A stretch of 64,000 nt of DNA from Syngnathus acus (taxonomy: Eukaryota > Chordata > Actinopteri > Syngnathiformes > Syngnathidae), in contig NC_051095.1 in assembly GCF_901709675.1 (NCBI RefSeq), positions 27,301,456 through 27,365,455 of the forward strand, given 5' to 3'. The first letter of the stretch is position 1; each line of letters opens with the position of its first letter. Of the stretch, positions 41,274 through 52,918 are shown piece by piece. Both the position numbers and the translations under genes were made by a program. Below the pieces are notes generated by a model. That model made no database searches. It saw nothing but the letters and a program-made list of their open reading frames with translations, and had not been told where the DNA came from.

Positions 41274-42602
41274 AAGATGGTGCCGCGGATGGCAGCCTCG
41301 GTAACTCGTTCTCTGCTACTTTGTGTTATTTTGTGTGTGTTTTGCGTCTTCTGCTGCCCATCCCGGACCACTTTTAGCAGAGAAGAACTGTTAAACATCG
41401 GACAGTCTTCTCCTGGTACTTTTTCACTGACCCAGGCTGTTTGACGGAGATTCTAGCCGGAGCTGCGGCGCTCTACAAGCTATGCCGAATACGGCATACT
41501 CGTGAAGTTGAGGCAGGGAGGGTTCCTTGTTCCCCTACCATCAATTCTTCTGGCAAATGTCTGCTCCCTGGCAATCAAGATGGACGAACTGCTGCTTCTC
41601 ATTCCAAGGAACCCGGACGTTAGCAGATCCGCCGCCCTGTGCTTCACCGAAACGTGGCTCACCGAACACATCCCCCACCACGCCGTAGAGCTAACTGGGT
41701 TTCGGCTACACGCGCAGATCACAGCACGGAGCTCACAGAAAAACAAAGGGAGGTGGTCTATGTTTCTACATTAATGAAGGTTGGTGTACTGAGGTCACAG
41801 TGTTGAAAGAGCAGCCCTCTCCTAGAGACACTTTTCATAAACTGCCGGCCGTTTTATTCACCACATGAGTTCTCTTCGATCGTAATGGCGGCTGTTTACA
41901 TTCCACCACATACACGTGCGATCGAAGCCACGCAGCTGCTGGCTGACCAGGTAACAAACATGGACAAAAAACTACAAAATTCACTGCTCATTGTTTTGGG
42001 TGATTTTAACAGAGCGAACCTCACACACAAACTCCCCAAATACAGACAGTACATAACGTGTCCCACCAGAGGGACACAGACACTGGACCACTGCTACTGC
42101 ATAATAAAGGACGCATACCGCTCTGTGCCCCGTGCAGCTTTAGGACTCTCGGACCACTGTCTAGTTCATCTGATCCCAACCTACAGGCAGGAATTAAAAA
42201 CTTCTAAGCCTGTGGTGAGGACTGTGAGGAAATGGACAGTGGAGTCAAAGCAGGATGTCCAAGCCTGCTTTGACTATACCGATTGGGGTGTTTTTGAAGC
42301 TGCAACTTCAGACCTGCATGAACTCACCGATACTGTGACATAATACATCAGCTTTTGTGAGGACTTGTGTGTGCAGACAAAGACCTTCTGCACATACAAC
42401 AACAAACCGTGGTTTACACCAAACCTCAGGATGCTGCGCAAAGGCAAGGAGGAGGCCTACAGGAGTGGGCCCGTGACCTGTTCAGGCAGGCCAGGAACAC
42501 ACTGACCCGAGAGATCAGGAAAGCTAAAAGGAGCTATGGGCAGAGTTTGGAGAGACACCTCTCTGCCAATCCTGATCTCTCATCAATGTGGAAAGGCCTG
42601 CA
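41274..42602 (+). pseudogene. LINE with intact 5' end, endonuclease part only
   Basis: Starts AAGATGGTGCCGCGGATGG. The first frame reads MVPRMAASVTRSLLLCVILC with a continuing hydrophobic run, then RTTFSREELLNIG. After frame changes come SILLANVCSLAIKMDELLLL, LCFTETWLTEHIPHHAVEL, then from 41885 MAAVYIPPHTRAI, LIVLGDFNRANL, CPTRGTQTLDHCYC and LGLSDHCLVHLIP (endonuclease), and the linker NNKPWFTPNLRMLRKGKEE in shifted frame. Cut at 42602 by the (CAAGT)n tail of the next LINE; the RT half is missing. Confidence 0.85.
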
Positions 42603-43102
42603 AGTCAAGTCAAGTCAAGTCAAGTCAAGTCAAGTCAAGTCAAGTTTATTTGTACAGCCCTAAATCATAAGCAGTCTCAAAGGGCTTCACAGACAAAAAT
42701 TGACAATTATTCTCAAAGCATCCCCTGATCTTAAGCTCCCAAAAGGGCAAGGAAAAACTCAAAAAAACCCTGCTAGGGGAAAATGAGAAACCTTGAGAAG
42801 GGACCACAGATGGAAGGATCCCCCTTTCAGGATCACCAGGCTGCAATGGATGCAGACAGGGCACAAATAATACATAATATGAAAATCAATGAAAAAGTGG
42901 ATGTCCAAGTCAAAGCGAAGAGCTGCCGGAGGAGCCCTCAATTGTCCTGGCAGTGTCTTCGAGGAGGTTGAGCTGCAGTTCCCCCATCCTGAATTGGTCC
43001 ACGAGAATCCAGATAGCCGCTGTCAGCTTGGGTGCCACCTAACCACCTCCCAGCCGGAGAGAGGGAGCGAAAACAAACTCCAGCCGAATCGGCCACTACA
43101 GG

Positions 43103-44506
43103 TTAATTAAAGGCCATATCATAGAAATGTGTCTTTAAACGTGTCTTAAATGTTTCTACTGAGGTAGCAGTTCTAATATCCATTGGTAGGGCATTCCAAA
43201 GCTCCGGAGCCCGAATAGAAAATGCTCTAGACCCTGCAGACATTTTCTTGGCCCTCGGTGTCGCTAAAAGACTAGCGTTTTGTGAACGAAGGTTACGAGA
43301 CGGAACATAAGGAACAACTAGGTCGACGAGATATGAAGGCGCTAAACCATGCAGTGATTTATAGGTTAATAGAAGAACCTTGAAGTCACATCTTAAATGG
43401 ACCGGGAGCCAATGTAAGTTGGCTAATATTGGGGTAATGTGATCAAAATTTCTTGTCCGTGAGAGCAGCCTTGCAGCAGCATTTTGTACTAACTGTAGAC
43501 TTTTGATGCGGGACTTAGGAAGACCAGAGAATAATACATTACAGTAGTCCAGGCGCAACGTGACGAACGCATGTATAATAGTTTCCGCATCACCGGTCGA
43601 GAGGATCGGACGAATCTTTGCAATATTACGAAGGTGAAAAAACGCAATTCTGGTTATATTCTTAATGTGCTTTTGAAAGGAGAGCGTTTGGTCAAATATT
43701 ACCCTGAGATTAGTTACAGTATCGCTCTGAGTGATAGTACGGTTATCTATAGTTATAGTGGTTTCCTTAAATAAGTGTTGATAACGAGTTGGACCAATTA
43801 TCAACATCTCAGTTTTATCTGGGTTAAGACGAAGAAAGTTGAGAGACATCCATTGCTGGATCTCCGCAAGGCACGCCTCAAGATTACAACAATCCCGCGG
43901 ATCTGTCATCGATAACGGCATATATAATTGGGTGTCATCCGCGTAGCATTGAAAACTAGTATTATATTTACGTATTATGTCCCCAAGCAGAATCATATAA
44001 ATATTAAATAGAATTGGTCCGAGTACCGATCCCTGTGGGACACCACACGTAACATTATAGAGCTCAGAGGACGTATTGCCATGGACCACTCGGTGCGTCC
44101 TGTCTGATAGATAGGAATGGAACCAGCCTAGTGCTGACCCTGAAATACCAACACAACTTTTAAGACGCCCTAATAAAATATCGAAGTCTACAGTGTCGAA
44201 GGCAGCACTAAGATCGAGTAGTAACAATACAGATGAAGTGTTTGAATCCATAGCTATGAGGAGATCGTTAGTCACTTTAGCAAGTGCTGTCTCAGTGGAA
44301 TGATTAGCTCTAAAACCAGACTGAAAAGAGTCATATCGATTATTGCCGACCATGTAATCAATAAGCTGCTGCGCTACAACTTTTTCAAGAAGTTTTGCTA
44401 TGAATGGGAGGTTTGAAACTGGCCTAAAATTACTGAGACAGTCCGGGTCAAGATTTGGTTGCTTAAGTAACGGTTTAATGATAGCGGTTTTAAAGGCTGT
44501 TGGCAC
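43103..44506 (-). CDS. L2-type LINE reverse transcriptase
   Basis: A 467-codon open frame. NFRPVSNLPFIAKLLEKVV, SGFRANHSTETALAKVTNDL, LLLLDLSAAFDTVDFDIL, GVPQGSVLGPILFNIYM, FQCYADDTQLYMPL (catalytic YADD) and WMSLNFLRLNPDKTEMLIIG are followed by the long C-terminal region with RLDYCNVLFSGLPK, ITPILANLHWLPV and LWNALPMDIR typical of L2/Maui LINEs. The upstream part lies in another frame: one single-base shift at about 44506 separates it from the endonuclease frame, so ORF2 is nearly intact. Confidence 0.9.
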   Translation of the reverse strand: MPTAFKTAIIKPLLKQPNLDPDCLSNFRPVSNLPFIAKLLEKVVAQQLIDYMVGNNRYDSFQSGFRANHSTETALAKVTNDLLIAMDSNTSSVLLLLDLSAAFDTVDFDILLGRLKSCVGISGSALGWFHSYLSDRTHRVVHGNTSSELYNVTCGVPQGSVLGPILFNIYMILLGDIIRKYNTSFQCYADDTQLYMPLSMTDPRDCCNLEACLAEIQQWMSLNFLRLNPDKTEMLIIGPTRYQHLFKETTITIDNRTITQSDTVTNLRVIFDQTLSFQKHIKNITRIAFFHLRNIAKIRPILSTGDAETIIHAFVTLRLDYCNVLFSGLPKSRIKSLQLVQNAAARLLSRTRNFDHITPILANLHWLPVHLRCDFKVLLLTYKSLHGLAPSYLVDLVVPYVPSRNLRSQNASLLATPRAKKMSAGSRAFSIRAPELWNALPMDIRTATSVETFKTRLKTHFYDMAFN

Positions 44507-46065
44507 TATCCCAGAGGAGACAGACAGATTACATTTAAGACGGACGGTCCTAAAATTTGAAATAATTCTTTAAGTAGTTTGGCTGGAAGAGGGTCGAGTA
44601 AACATGTTGTTTGTTTAGCCGCACTAACCAATTGTGTAAGCCTTTCAAGGGACACGCTTTTAAAATTTGAGAGGGTTATTACATGATCATCAGCGCTGGT
44701 AGACGGCGGTCTCGACTGAGCGATTGGAATGGTATTCTTGATCTCGTCCCTAATGGATTCGATCTTTTGAGCAAAAAATTTCATGAACTCGTCAGCTGAG
44801 TGGAAGGAACTATCGGGGGTCGGCTGGCGTAGTGTCGGCTTTGCCACTGTATCAAATAGGTGTTTAGGATTGTTTTTATTGAGATTAATAACTTGCGAAA
44901 AATAACGAGTTTTTGCTAAGATAAGCGCATCTTTATATTTCAGAAGGCTGTCCTGCCATGCCTGATGGAAAACCTCAAGTTTGGTGAAATGCCATCTGCG
45001 CTCATGCTTTCTACATAATTGCTTAAGCGTACGTGTTTCATCTGTGAACCACGGAGTAGGCAATCTACGGCGAGTTTTCAGACGTAGCGGCGCCACAGAG
45101 TCGATGGCATTTAACAATGTCGCATTGAATTCATTTGTAAGATTATCAATCGAGCCGATGTATGCGGGAAATATGGCGGTTGCCGGCGACAGTAACTCAG
45201 ATAGCGCAGTTGCAGTCATGGAGTTAAAATTACGGCTCCTATAATTCTGATTGCTCTCTTGTCTTTGACAAGGAACTAAAATTTCAAATTTTATTAAGTA
45301 ATGATCAGACAGAACAGTAGTGTATGGCAGTACTGCTATATTTGAGGTTGCAAGTCCTCGGGATAATACCAGATCTAAGGTATTTCCATTCTTATGCGTT
45401 GCTGCCTGTACGGCTTGCGTAAAACCAAACGTATCAGTTAAAGTCTGAAACGCCGAAGTAAGTGGCTCTGACGGTAAATTCATGTGGATGTTGAAATCGC
45501 CCATGATAATTTTATTATCCGCATTGGTCACTAGATCAGCCACGAATTCTGAAAATTCATCCAGGAAGCCAGAGTAAGCCCCGGGTGGACGGTAAATAAC
45601 AGCAAGATAAAATGACGGTAAAGCGGTGGATCAGACAGTGAGAACTTCAAATGTTTTAAATACGTTAATCGAACGAGGCCTAAATCTAAGCTCGGAATTT
45701 GAGATGAGGGCGACACCCCCACCCTTTTTTCGACGACGCGCCACATGCGAGCTCACATAATTTGGAGGCGAGGCCTCGTTAAGCGGTAGCAGTTCATTAG
45801 GTTTTAACCAGGTCTCGCAAAGACCAAAAACGTTTAGATTATGTTCCGTGATGAGGTCATTAACAAGAACAGCTTTCGTATGAAGCGATCTAATATTCAT
45901 AAAACCGAGTTTAAGTGTAATCGGCCGATCAGGGTGCGTATCTATCAAAGGATTTTTAAACGAGATGCGAGTAAGATTGTGTTCTCTAGGCCTGACATCA
46001 TCTCTCAAATGTTTGTTAGCGCGGTGGGACGATACGACCGTGGGAATTTGATATTTGTTACACAT
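44507..46065 (-). pseudogene. L2-type LINE endonuclease and linker
   Basis: Two frames. 46065-45631: LKLGFMNIRSLHTKAVLVND, FGLCETWLK, RRKKGGGVALI. 45543-44507: NKIIMGDFNIHMN, HKNGNTLDLVLSRG, VLSDHYLIKFEI (catalytic His), then the linker TPWFTDETRTLKQLCRKHER. A frameshift in 45544-45630 splits the endonuclease. With 43103-44506 it forms one ORF2. Confidence 0.87.
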
Positions 46066-46325
46066 GTAAAATTATCTGAAACAGGCACCGTTTCATCAGC
46101 AAAACCGGTCGGGGTGGAGTGATTGGATTTGTCTACTACCCCAGTAGAAAGTGTGTTTATGTGTACTGTAGCACTATTCAAACTGTCACGCTCTAGTCTA
46201 CACGAAGAGCTATGTGCATGCTGGAAGTCTAGCCTAGCGCTAGTTAACTTTAGCTTAACAGACTCCAAACCCATCCTGACAGGTGGTCTAATCACCTGTG
46301 CCCCGGCCTGTTCTAAAGTGACCTG

Positions 46326-46634
46326 TCATGAGTGGCTCAAACAGTAATCTATATTCCTAGAAAGAGTGAAGGCGCTTTCACGGTTAGGGTGAAGGCCGTC
46401 CTTCCTCAGCAGGTCGGGGCGGCCCCAGAAGGAGCGCCAGTTATCTATAAAATACAGTCCCTGCTTTTTACAGAACCCAGCCATCCATCGATTAAGGGAG
46501 ACTAATCTACTAAATCTCTCATCAGTGCCTCTCCCAGGCAGGGGGCCAGAGACAAATACTCGATGCCGACTCATCTTTCTGGCGAGATCACAAGTCCTCG
46601 CTATGTTTTTCTTTGTGAGGATCACGGGCTTCAA
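46326..46634 (-). pseudogene. LINE ORF1 C-terminal part, SGNH-esterase type
   Basis: HRVFVSGPLPGRGTDERFSR, YFIDNWRSFWGRPDLLRKDG and LHPNREGAF-like (here LHPNRESAF) form the second half of the lipolytic acetylhydrolase (SGNH) domain found in ORF1 of CR1/L2-type LINEs. The D..H catalytic pair is visible as DGLHPN. The N-terminus is lost at the AT microsatellite. Confidence 0.75.
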
Positions 46635-46690
46635 GATAAATATATATATATATATAAATATATATAAATAATATAAATAATAAACTGAAT
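46635..46690. repeat. AT microsatellite
   Basis: (TATA)n and TATAAATA repeats at the broken 5' edge of the L2 LINE. Confidence 0.85.
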
Positions 46691-46904
46691 TAATAGAGTA
46701 GGCTAGGTTGGTGAATGTATTGCCGTATCTGTAGCAACTCGCATCTGTGTTTCATTCTAATAGTAAAAGATATATTTTTAAATTGTGAGGGGAAAAAAAG
46801 CACATCAAAACATTTTTTTTATTTTTACCAATGAAAGACAACATTTCAAAGATCATGTGAAAGAAAACAGCAAGAACGTTTTCTTAATTTCAAAACGGTA
46901 AGCA

Positions 46905-47329
46905 CAGTCACCCCTCTCGCAATATCACTTCCTTTAAGAGCGTCTTTGTTTTTCAGGATCGAGCTTATTGTCGATTTTGCCATGCAAAACTCCCGCGCCA
47001 ACTCTGACACATGCACACCGGACTCATTTTTGCGATTAATTCTTGTTTAAATTCAACCGTTTTGCACACTACTTTCCTCTTTTCGCGATGATCAGCTTTA
47101 CTGCTCCCACGTGCTTCCTTTGGAGGCATGATTAGAGTTGATGCAATCCTCAGAGTAACGAGAATGTGATAACGAACGGAGTCAGTTGGCATGCGGGTCC
47201 TCTCGGCTCGTCTCGCGAGGTTCGACAACCAAAATTTCGTCCGACATCCAAAGCAAAAAAATCGCGAATTCTTTGTTCGAATACCGATTTGTTCGAGAAC
47301 TGGGATGTTCGAAAACCGAGGCTCCACTG
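46905..47329 (-). pseudogene. Tigger/pogo remnant with transposase N-terminus
   Basis: The right terminus GAAAACCGAGGCTCCACTG (to 47329) is followed by TA. Inside, on the minus strand, MPPKEARGSSKADHREKRKV and KTVEFKQELIAK begin the CENP-B-type DNA-binding domain of Tigger transposases, then frames break. The left end is absent. Shares its terminus with 51509-52354. Confidence 0.78.
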
Positions 47330-47572
47330 TACACACTGTTGTAAAACAAATTTCATTGTCACAATTGTCTTTATTTTTCAAATGACAAAATAACCAAATA
47401 TAAGCCACTCAGGCAGATGTGAACAACTGTAAAAACACAAAATCTGCCTTTCATTCATATTTGAGGAGTCAGAAAACATTGAACAAACTGTATGAAATAC
47501 CTTAAATTTACATGAGTTTAATAATAATACATTTTATTTGTAATGCGCTTTTCGTAAAAGAATCTTAAAGTG

Positions 47573-49170
47573 CTACAGAAACAAGACTAGAAATAAAAAC
47601 ACACAAGAAACCAGAATAAAAGCATAAAAGCACAGAGGCAATAAAAGACACCTAAACAGAAAAGTTTTAAGCCCCTTTTTAAAAGTGTCCACAGACTGGG
47701 GTTGACGTAGGTGCACAGGGAGGGAGTTCCAGATGTGGGGGGCAGCGGCGCAGAAAGCTCGGTCTCCCATGGTGCGGAGTCGTGTATGGATGGAGGAGGT
47801 TGGAGCTTTATGACCGGAGGTTACGGGTGGATGAGTGAGGGGTAAGGAGGTCTTTGAGGTATTGAGGGGGGTTGCTGTAGATGCAGAGGTGGGTAATGAG
47901 GGCGATCTTGCAATGAATTCTTGATGTTATGGGAAGCCAGTGTAGGTGTTGAAGAATAGGGGTGACATGGTCATGTTTGCGGGTTTTCATCAGAGTTCGG
48001 GCGGCACAGTTCTGAATGAATTGGAGTTTCTGGAGGTGTTTGTTGGGGATACCGATGAGCAGGCTGTTACAGCAGTCCAGCCTGGAAGAGATTAGGGCGT
48101 GGACGAGCTTTTCTGCATCGGAGAAGGTGAGGAAGGGGCGGAGTTTAGAAATGTTTTTGATATGGAAAAAGCAGGTTTTTTACAGATGTTTGATGTGGTT
48201 GGTAAAGGTAAGTTGTGGGTCGAACTTCACCCCGAGGTTGGTAACAGAGGTGGAGAGGGGGATATCTTGACCAGAGAAGGAGATGGTGGTTATGGGTGAT
48301 GATTGGATCTGATGAGGGGTGCCAATTTGTATGGCTTCGGTTTTGGAACTGTTCAGTTGAAGGAAGTTGTAACTCATCCACGCCCTAATCTCCTCCAGGC
48401 AGTTGGAAAGGGCCTGTGTGGGTGATGATGAGGGGACCGGAGTGGAGTGTGGATTGGGGTCAGTCCGGAGGTATAACTGGGTGTCATCGGCATAGCAGTG
48501 AAAAGAGATGCCATGTCGGCTGATGACCTGACCCAGGGGGCATGTACAGAATAAAAAGGAGGGGTCCTAGGACAGATCCTTGAGGGACACCACACGTGAC
48601 AGGGGCTGTATTTGACTTGGAGGAGCCCAGGCTGACGTACTCTGTCCTGTCAGCGAGGTATGAGGTGAACCAGTCCAGTGTGGAGAGATGGAGACCAATG
48701 TTGGTGTGGAGACGGTTAAGGAGGATATGGTGGTCGACGGTATCAAAGGCTGCTGAAAGATCAAGGAGGATGAGCAGGGAGGGGGATCCAGAATCGGCGG
48801 AGATGAGGAGGTCATTGGTTACCCTCAGCAGTGCTGTCTCTGTGCTATGGGCAGTGCAGAAACCAGACTGGGAGGTTTCAAATAGTGAGTGGTGTTGAAG
48901 GTGTTCCTGTAGCTGTATGGCAACAGCTTTTCCAAGGACTCTGGACAGGAATGGAAGAACAGAGATGGGCCGGTAGTTGGAGAGACATTCTAGGTCGAGG
49001 CTGGGTTTTTTCAGGAGAGGCTTGATAACGGCGGTTTTGAGTGATGGCGGGACATGGCCTGAGTTTAGTGAGTGGTTTATTATTTGTGTGATAAGAGGGT
49101 TTATGGCAGACAGGTTAGATTTGATGAGAGTTGTAGGAATGGGGTCCAAGGAGGAGGTGGAGGGTTTCAT
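47573..49170 (-). pseudogene. L2-type LINE reverse transcriptase, frameshifted
   Basis: 49170-48484 is open: TAVIKPLLKKPSLDLECLSN, SGFCTAHSTETALLRVTNDL, LILLDLSAAFDTVDHHILL, GVPQGSVLGPLLFILYM. The YADD region falls at a frameshift near 48500. Later pieces at 48381-48145 (FSGQDIPLSTSVTNLGVKF), 47990-47808 (DHVTPILQHLHWLPI) and 47770-47573 (APHIWNSLPVHLRQ) complete the C-terminus in other frames. Confidence 0.87.
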
Positions 49171-49360
49171 TTATTTTGATTAAACTCTCAACTTCGGACT
49201 GAGTGACAGCAGCAAAGGTGCTGAAAGGTGGAGGTTGAGGGCAGGCAGATTTCAGAGATGGTGCTGGGGAGCCTGAGAGCTGAGACCGGATGGAAGTGAT
49301 CTTGTCTTTGAAAAAGACAAGGAACCTGTTTTATTGTTCTACTGTTGATTCTGTATGTAT

Positions 49361-50396
49361 TTAGTATTTGGGGTTAAGGAGGTGATTTACGGTGGTAAAA
49401 AGCTGCTTTGAATTTCCAGGACTGCTATTGATGATGCTTGAGTAGTAGATGGACCAGGCTTCTTTAAGGGCTGCTGCATAGGCCTTCTGATGTTCCTTGT
49501 AGGCCAGCTTGTGTACCACCAGGCCAGATGAACTAGCATGCCTTTCAATGGTACGGCCTGCAGTTTTCATCCTGCGCAGTTCATCAGTGACCCAGGGGGC
49601 AGTGAGGGAGAAAGACACAGTCCTTGTCTTGAGAGGGGCATGTACATCCAGGAGGCAGCGAAGGGAATGGTTGTAGTGTTCAACTAATTCAGTAGCTGAG
49701 GGAAGGTTAACCGAGGCCAGCATTTGGAGGTCAGAGTGCAAAATGGCAGGGTTAATGTTTTCAAGTTTGCGAAAATGAATATCGCGTTTAGGCTGGGTGG
49801 GCGTGGGATGGGCAGAAAATGTCCATGGAAATAACACTGTAGTCGGAGACACCCAGGTCATATACTGCCAGATTATTGATGGAGGGAGAGTCTGAGATGA
49901 ATCTGAGGTCTAAAGTGCGCCCCGTGGCGTGTGTGGGAGCATCAACATGCTGTGTGAGGTTGAGACAGTCCAACACATGAAGGAAATCAGCTGCCAGGGG
50001 GGAGGAGGGATTATCAATATGAATGTTCATATCACCCAGTATTATATTATTGGAAGATAGAGAGCAGAGGGAGGTGAGAAGGTCATGAAATTCAGGGATG
50101 AACGATGGGTGTGGTTTGGGCGGCCGGTAAATAAGAACAGCATTGATCTTGGACGGAGGTTTTGATTTGAAGGCCAGATATTGAAAAGAAGACACTTCAG
50201 GTGGAGACAGAGGATACAGCTTGAGAGTGTCATGGTAGGTCACTACCAGGCCACCACCTCGGCCAGTGCAGCGAGCTCTCTGCAGGTAACTGTAACCAGT
50301 GGGACAGGCTTCATTTAATGATGAAAAAACCTGAGGTTGGTGCCAGGTCTCAGTGAGGCACAGCAGGTCAATATCTTGAATGTGATCATGGACCAA
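49361..50396 (-). pseudogene. L2-type LINE endonuclease and linker
   Basis: 50396-49788 is open: LLCLTETWHQPQVFSSLNEA, RGGGLVVTYHD, AVLIYRPPKPH, NIILGDMNIHID, HATGRTLDLRFIS, DYSVISMDI. A frameshift near 49850 leads to 49361 with APWVTDELRRMKTAGRTIER and YYSSIINSSPGNSKQLFTTV. The expected catalytic SDH is seen as SDY, so the catalytic His is lost in addition to the frameshift. Confidence 0.87.
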
Positions 50397-50403
50397 GCTT
50401 GAT

Positions 50404-51198
50404 TTATTTGACAGGACTGAGCATTAAAAAGTTCAGTATTAATGTGGATTTGATCAGTAGATCTCTGGATGTGACAGAGCAGGCTGGGATCCACACCTCT
50501 CCTCCCTCGACAGACAGTATGGCCAAGTCTTGCAATGTTTCCTTACCGCGGTGTCGGCGCTCTGATGTCAGTGATGCGTCCGGAAGAGTGGAGGACCAGG
50601 CGGGCGAGATGGAGCCGGCGTCGGGAGGCCGGATGCAAACAAGCTCGCTCCGTGATGCTCCAGCTCCAAGCTGCGCCAGGGTAGCAGGTCCGTCCACCGA
50701 AGTAATCAGCGGGGCTGGCACCGGAAAGATGGGCCGGATCCAACGGCTATACACGAACCGGACAGGAGGAGAAAATCCGCGGCGCAGCTCAGCCGAGGAG
50801 GAGACTCTCAGGTGAGCTTTGAGGCGGACAATAACACCGGCACGACTCCCTTGTCTTCTAGAGCGCTTCCTCTGGGGAAGAGGGCATGACAGCCGGGGTC
50901 GGTGTTCGGAGCCGCAGGGTCCGTTGGAACGGGACTTTTGGTCGCGATCCCTCCGGGGAGAGACAGTAGACAGTCGGCGCAGATGTTCAGGAATGTCCGC
51001 CAGCACCGGTGTTTGCTGATCGAAAAATGGGCAATCAGGTAGCAGTGGGGATTCAAACCAAGCACTAAGGTCGAGGACGGTTTGGCGATCATATGTCAGC
51101 AGAGCAGAAAAATATCGGAAGGCAGAAAGCAGCAGGATCAGGGAAAAAGACTTAATAGCAAAGGAGCGAGGCAGACGGCTTGCCATCACGGGCGCCAT
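50404..51198 (-). CDS. L2-type LINE 5' coding leader
   Basis: An open frame from the ATG inside the 5' AAGATGGCG box: MAPVMASRLPRSFAIKSFSL, a hydrophobic stretch SFSLILLLSAFRYFSALL, then TYDRQTVLDL, a proline-rich linker, and RKRSRRQGSRAGVIVRLKA just ahead of the endonuclease. The same layout (hydrophobic start, Tyr/Phe-Ser/Asp-Arg motif, basic linker) occurs in the LINEs at 32375 and 41274. The frame stays open past the basic linker; the endonuclease follows in another frame. Confidence 0.65.
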   Translation of the reverse strand: MAPVMASRLPRSFAIKSFSLILLLSAFRYFSALLTYDRQTVLDLSAWFESPLLPDCPFFDQQTPVLADIPEHLRRLSTVSPRRDRDQKSRSNGPCGSEHRPRLSCPLPQRKRSRRQGSRAGVIVRLKAHLRVSSSAELRRGFSPPVRFVYSRWIRPIFPVPAPLITSVDGPATLAQLGAGASRSELVCIRPPDAGSISPAWSSTLPDASLTSERRHRGKETLQDLAILSVEGGEVWIPACSVTSRDLLIKSTLILNFLMLSPVK

Positions 51199-51508
51199 CT
51201 TGGAATTGCCATGAGACCTAATTTAAAATTATTTTTGCCTCATGAACATTTTAAACAGGAGTCATAAGTAATGCAAAGTTGTCTGTTATTATTAAAACTT
51301 AGAACAAGTGAATTTTGCTCTTGTCATTTACAATATCTTTCAGAAAGTAATAGTTTGTGTTACGTCTACAGGTTCATAATATCAACAGTATTAACATGGC
51401 CACTTCGTAGCTTGCTTTAGTAATACCGTATTTTTCGGACTATAAGTCGCTCCGGAATATAGGTCGCATTAGCCATAAAATGCACAATAACGTGAAAAAA
51501 TACATATA

Positions 51509-52354
51509 CAGTGGAGCCTCGGTTTTCGAACGTCCCGGTTCTCGAACAAATCGGTATTCGAACAAAAAATTCGCGATTTTTTTGCTTCGGATGTCGGACG
51601 AAATTCGGTTGTCGAACCTCGCGAGATGAGCCGAGAGGACCTGCATGCCAACTGACTCCGTTCGTTATTACTTTCTCGTTACTCTGAAGATTGCATCAAC
51701 TCTAATCATTCCTTCAAAGGAAGCAAGTGGGAGCAGTAAAGCCATCCTAAAACACAAAGACGCTCCTAAAGCAATGCGATACTGAGCGCCCGGTGCGCTG
51801 TGGTTGCGCGATCGGACCAAATTAAGCTCCCTGCGCACTGAGGTCCATTTAAATTTTGGAAAGTACATTAGGACTTTAAAAATATTTTCTAAATTTTAGC
51901 GACCGTTCTGTTATAATAATGCGACCAGCGCAGTGCAGTTGCGCGGTGGGCGGCGCACAACGGTTGCGCGTTCGGCGGTGCGCTGCAGTTTTGCGATCGG
52001 ACAAAATTAAGCTCCCTGCGCACTGAAGTCCACTTAAATTTTGGAAAGTACAGCAGGACTTTAAAAATATTTTCAAAATTTCAGCGATGGCTCTGTCACA
52101 ATAATGTGACCAGCGCGGTGCAGTTACGCGGTCGGCGACGCGCTACGGTTGCGCGTTTGGCGGTGCGCTGAAGTTGCGCGATTGGACAAAAATGCGCAAA
52201 TGAAAAAATGCTTTTTTGGGGGGTTTTTTTGGCTTGGAAGGGATTAATTTTTTCTCCATTATTTGTAATGGGAAAATATTAATCGGAATTCGAACGATTC
52301 ACTTCTCGAACAGCCTTCTGGAACGGGTTGTGTTAGAAAACCGAGGCTCCACTG
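51509..52354. mobile_element. Tigger-type MITE, CAGTGGAGCCTCGG ends
   Basis: Inverted ends CAGTGGAGCCTCGGTTTTCG and complement, TA on both sides (51507-51508, 52355-52356). The interior has a tandem duplication of about 183 bp (units starting GCTCCCTGCGCACTGA at about 51828 and 52010). The opposite arm of the foldback lacks it (uninterrupted at about 56050). Confidence 0.92.
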
Positions 52355-52918
52355 TATAAGTCGCTCCGGAGTATAAGTCGCATTTTGGGGGAAATTTATT
52401 CGACAAAATCCAAAACCAAGAACAGACATGAACGAGCAACAACAGGCTAAACGATAGGTATGCTAACGTGACATAAACACAAACGAAGAGCTGAGAACGG
52501 GCCTGATGTCACATTCAGAGTTATTCAAATAACTATTACATAAATAACACGTTTATAAAACCATCTGTGTCACTGCAATTCATTAAATCCATCGATCGTC
52601 CTTTATGTTAACAGTGGGTGCGCGCCGCTGATGGCGCTTGCACTTCAAAATATTCCACAGGCCCATATAACGATATATAAATTATATATCAAATAACTAT
52701 TACAGTGCCTTGCGAAAGTATTCGGCTCCCTTGAACCTTTCAACATTTCACGACATTTCAGGCTTCAAACATAAAGATATAAAAGTTCAATTTTTTGTCA
52801 AGAATCAACAAGTGGGACACAATCGTGAAGTGGAACAAAATTTATTGGATAATTTAAACTTTTTTAACAAATAAAAAACTGAAAAGTGGGGCGTGCCATA
52901 TTATTCGGCCCCCTTGCG

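Larger units (their letters stand above)
42603..46634 (-). mobile_element. Long L2-type LINE, ORF1 and ORF2
   Basis: Minus strand. The 3' tail is (ACTTG)n at 42603-42645, the 3' UTR is 42646-43102, then ORF2 and the end of ORF1. The left edge (5' side) is an AT microsatellite at 46635-46685, so the 5' end is missing. A fragment of the same family lies at 57683-58165. Confidence 0.9.
47520..51204 (-). mobile_element. Second L2-type LINE, near full length
   Basis: Minus strand from AAGATGGCGCCC (complement at 51190-51201) to a 3' end with ATAAAATGTATTATTATTA at 47520-47540. Contains a 5' leader, endonuclease, linker and RT in several frames. Confidence 0.9.

Noticed and set aside
50399-50815. 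Plus-strand open frame of 138 codons
   Set aside because: Antisense shadow of the LINE 5' leader coding frame.
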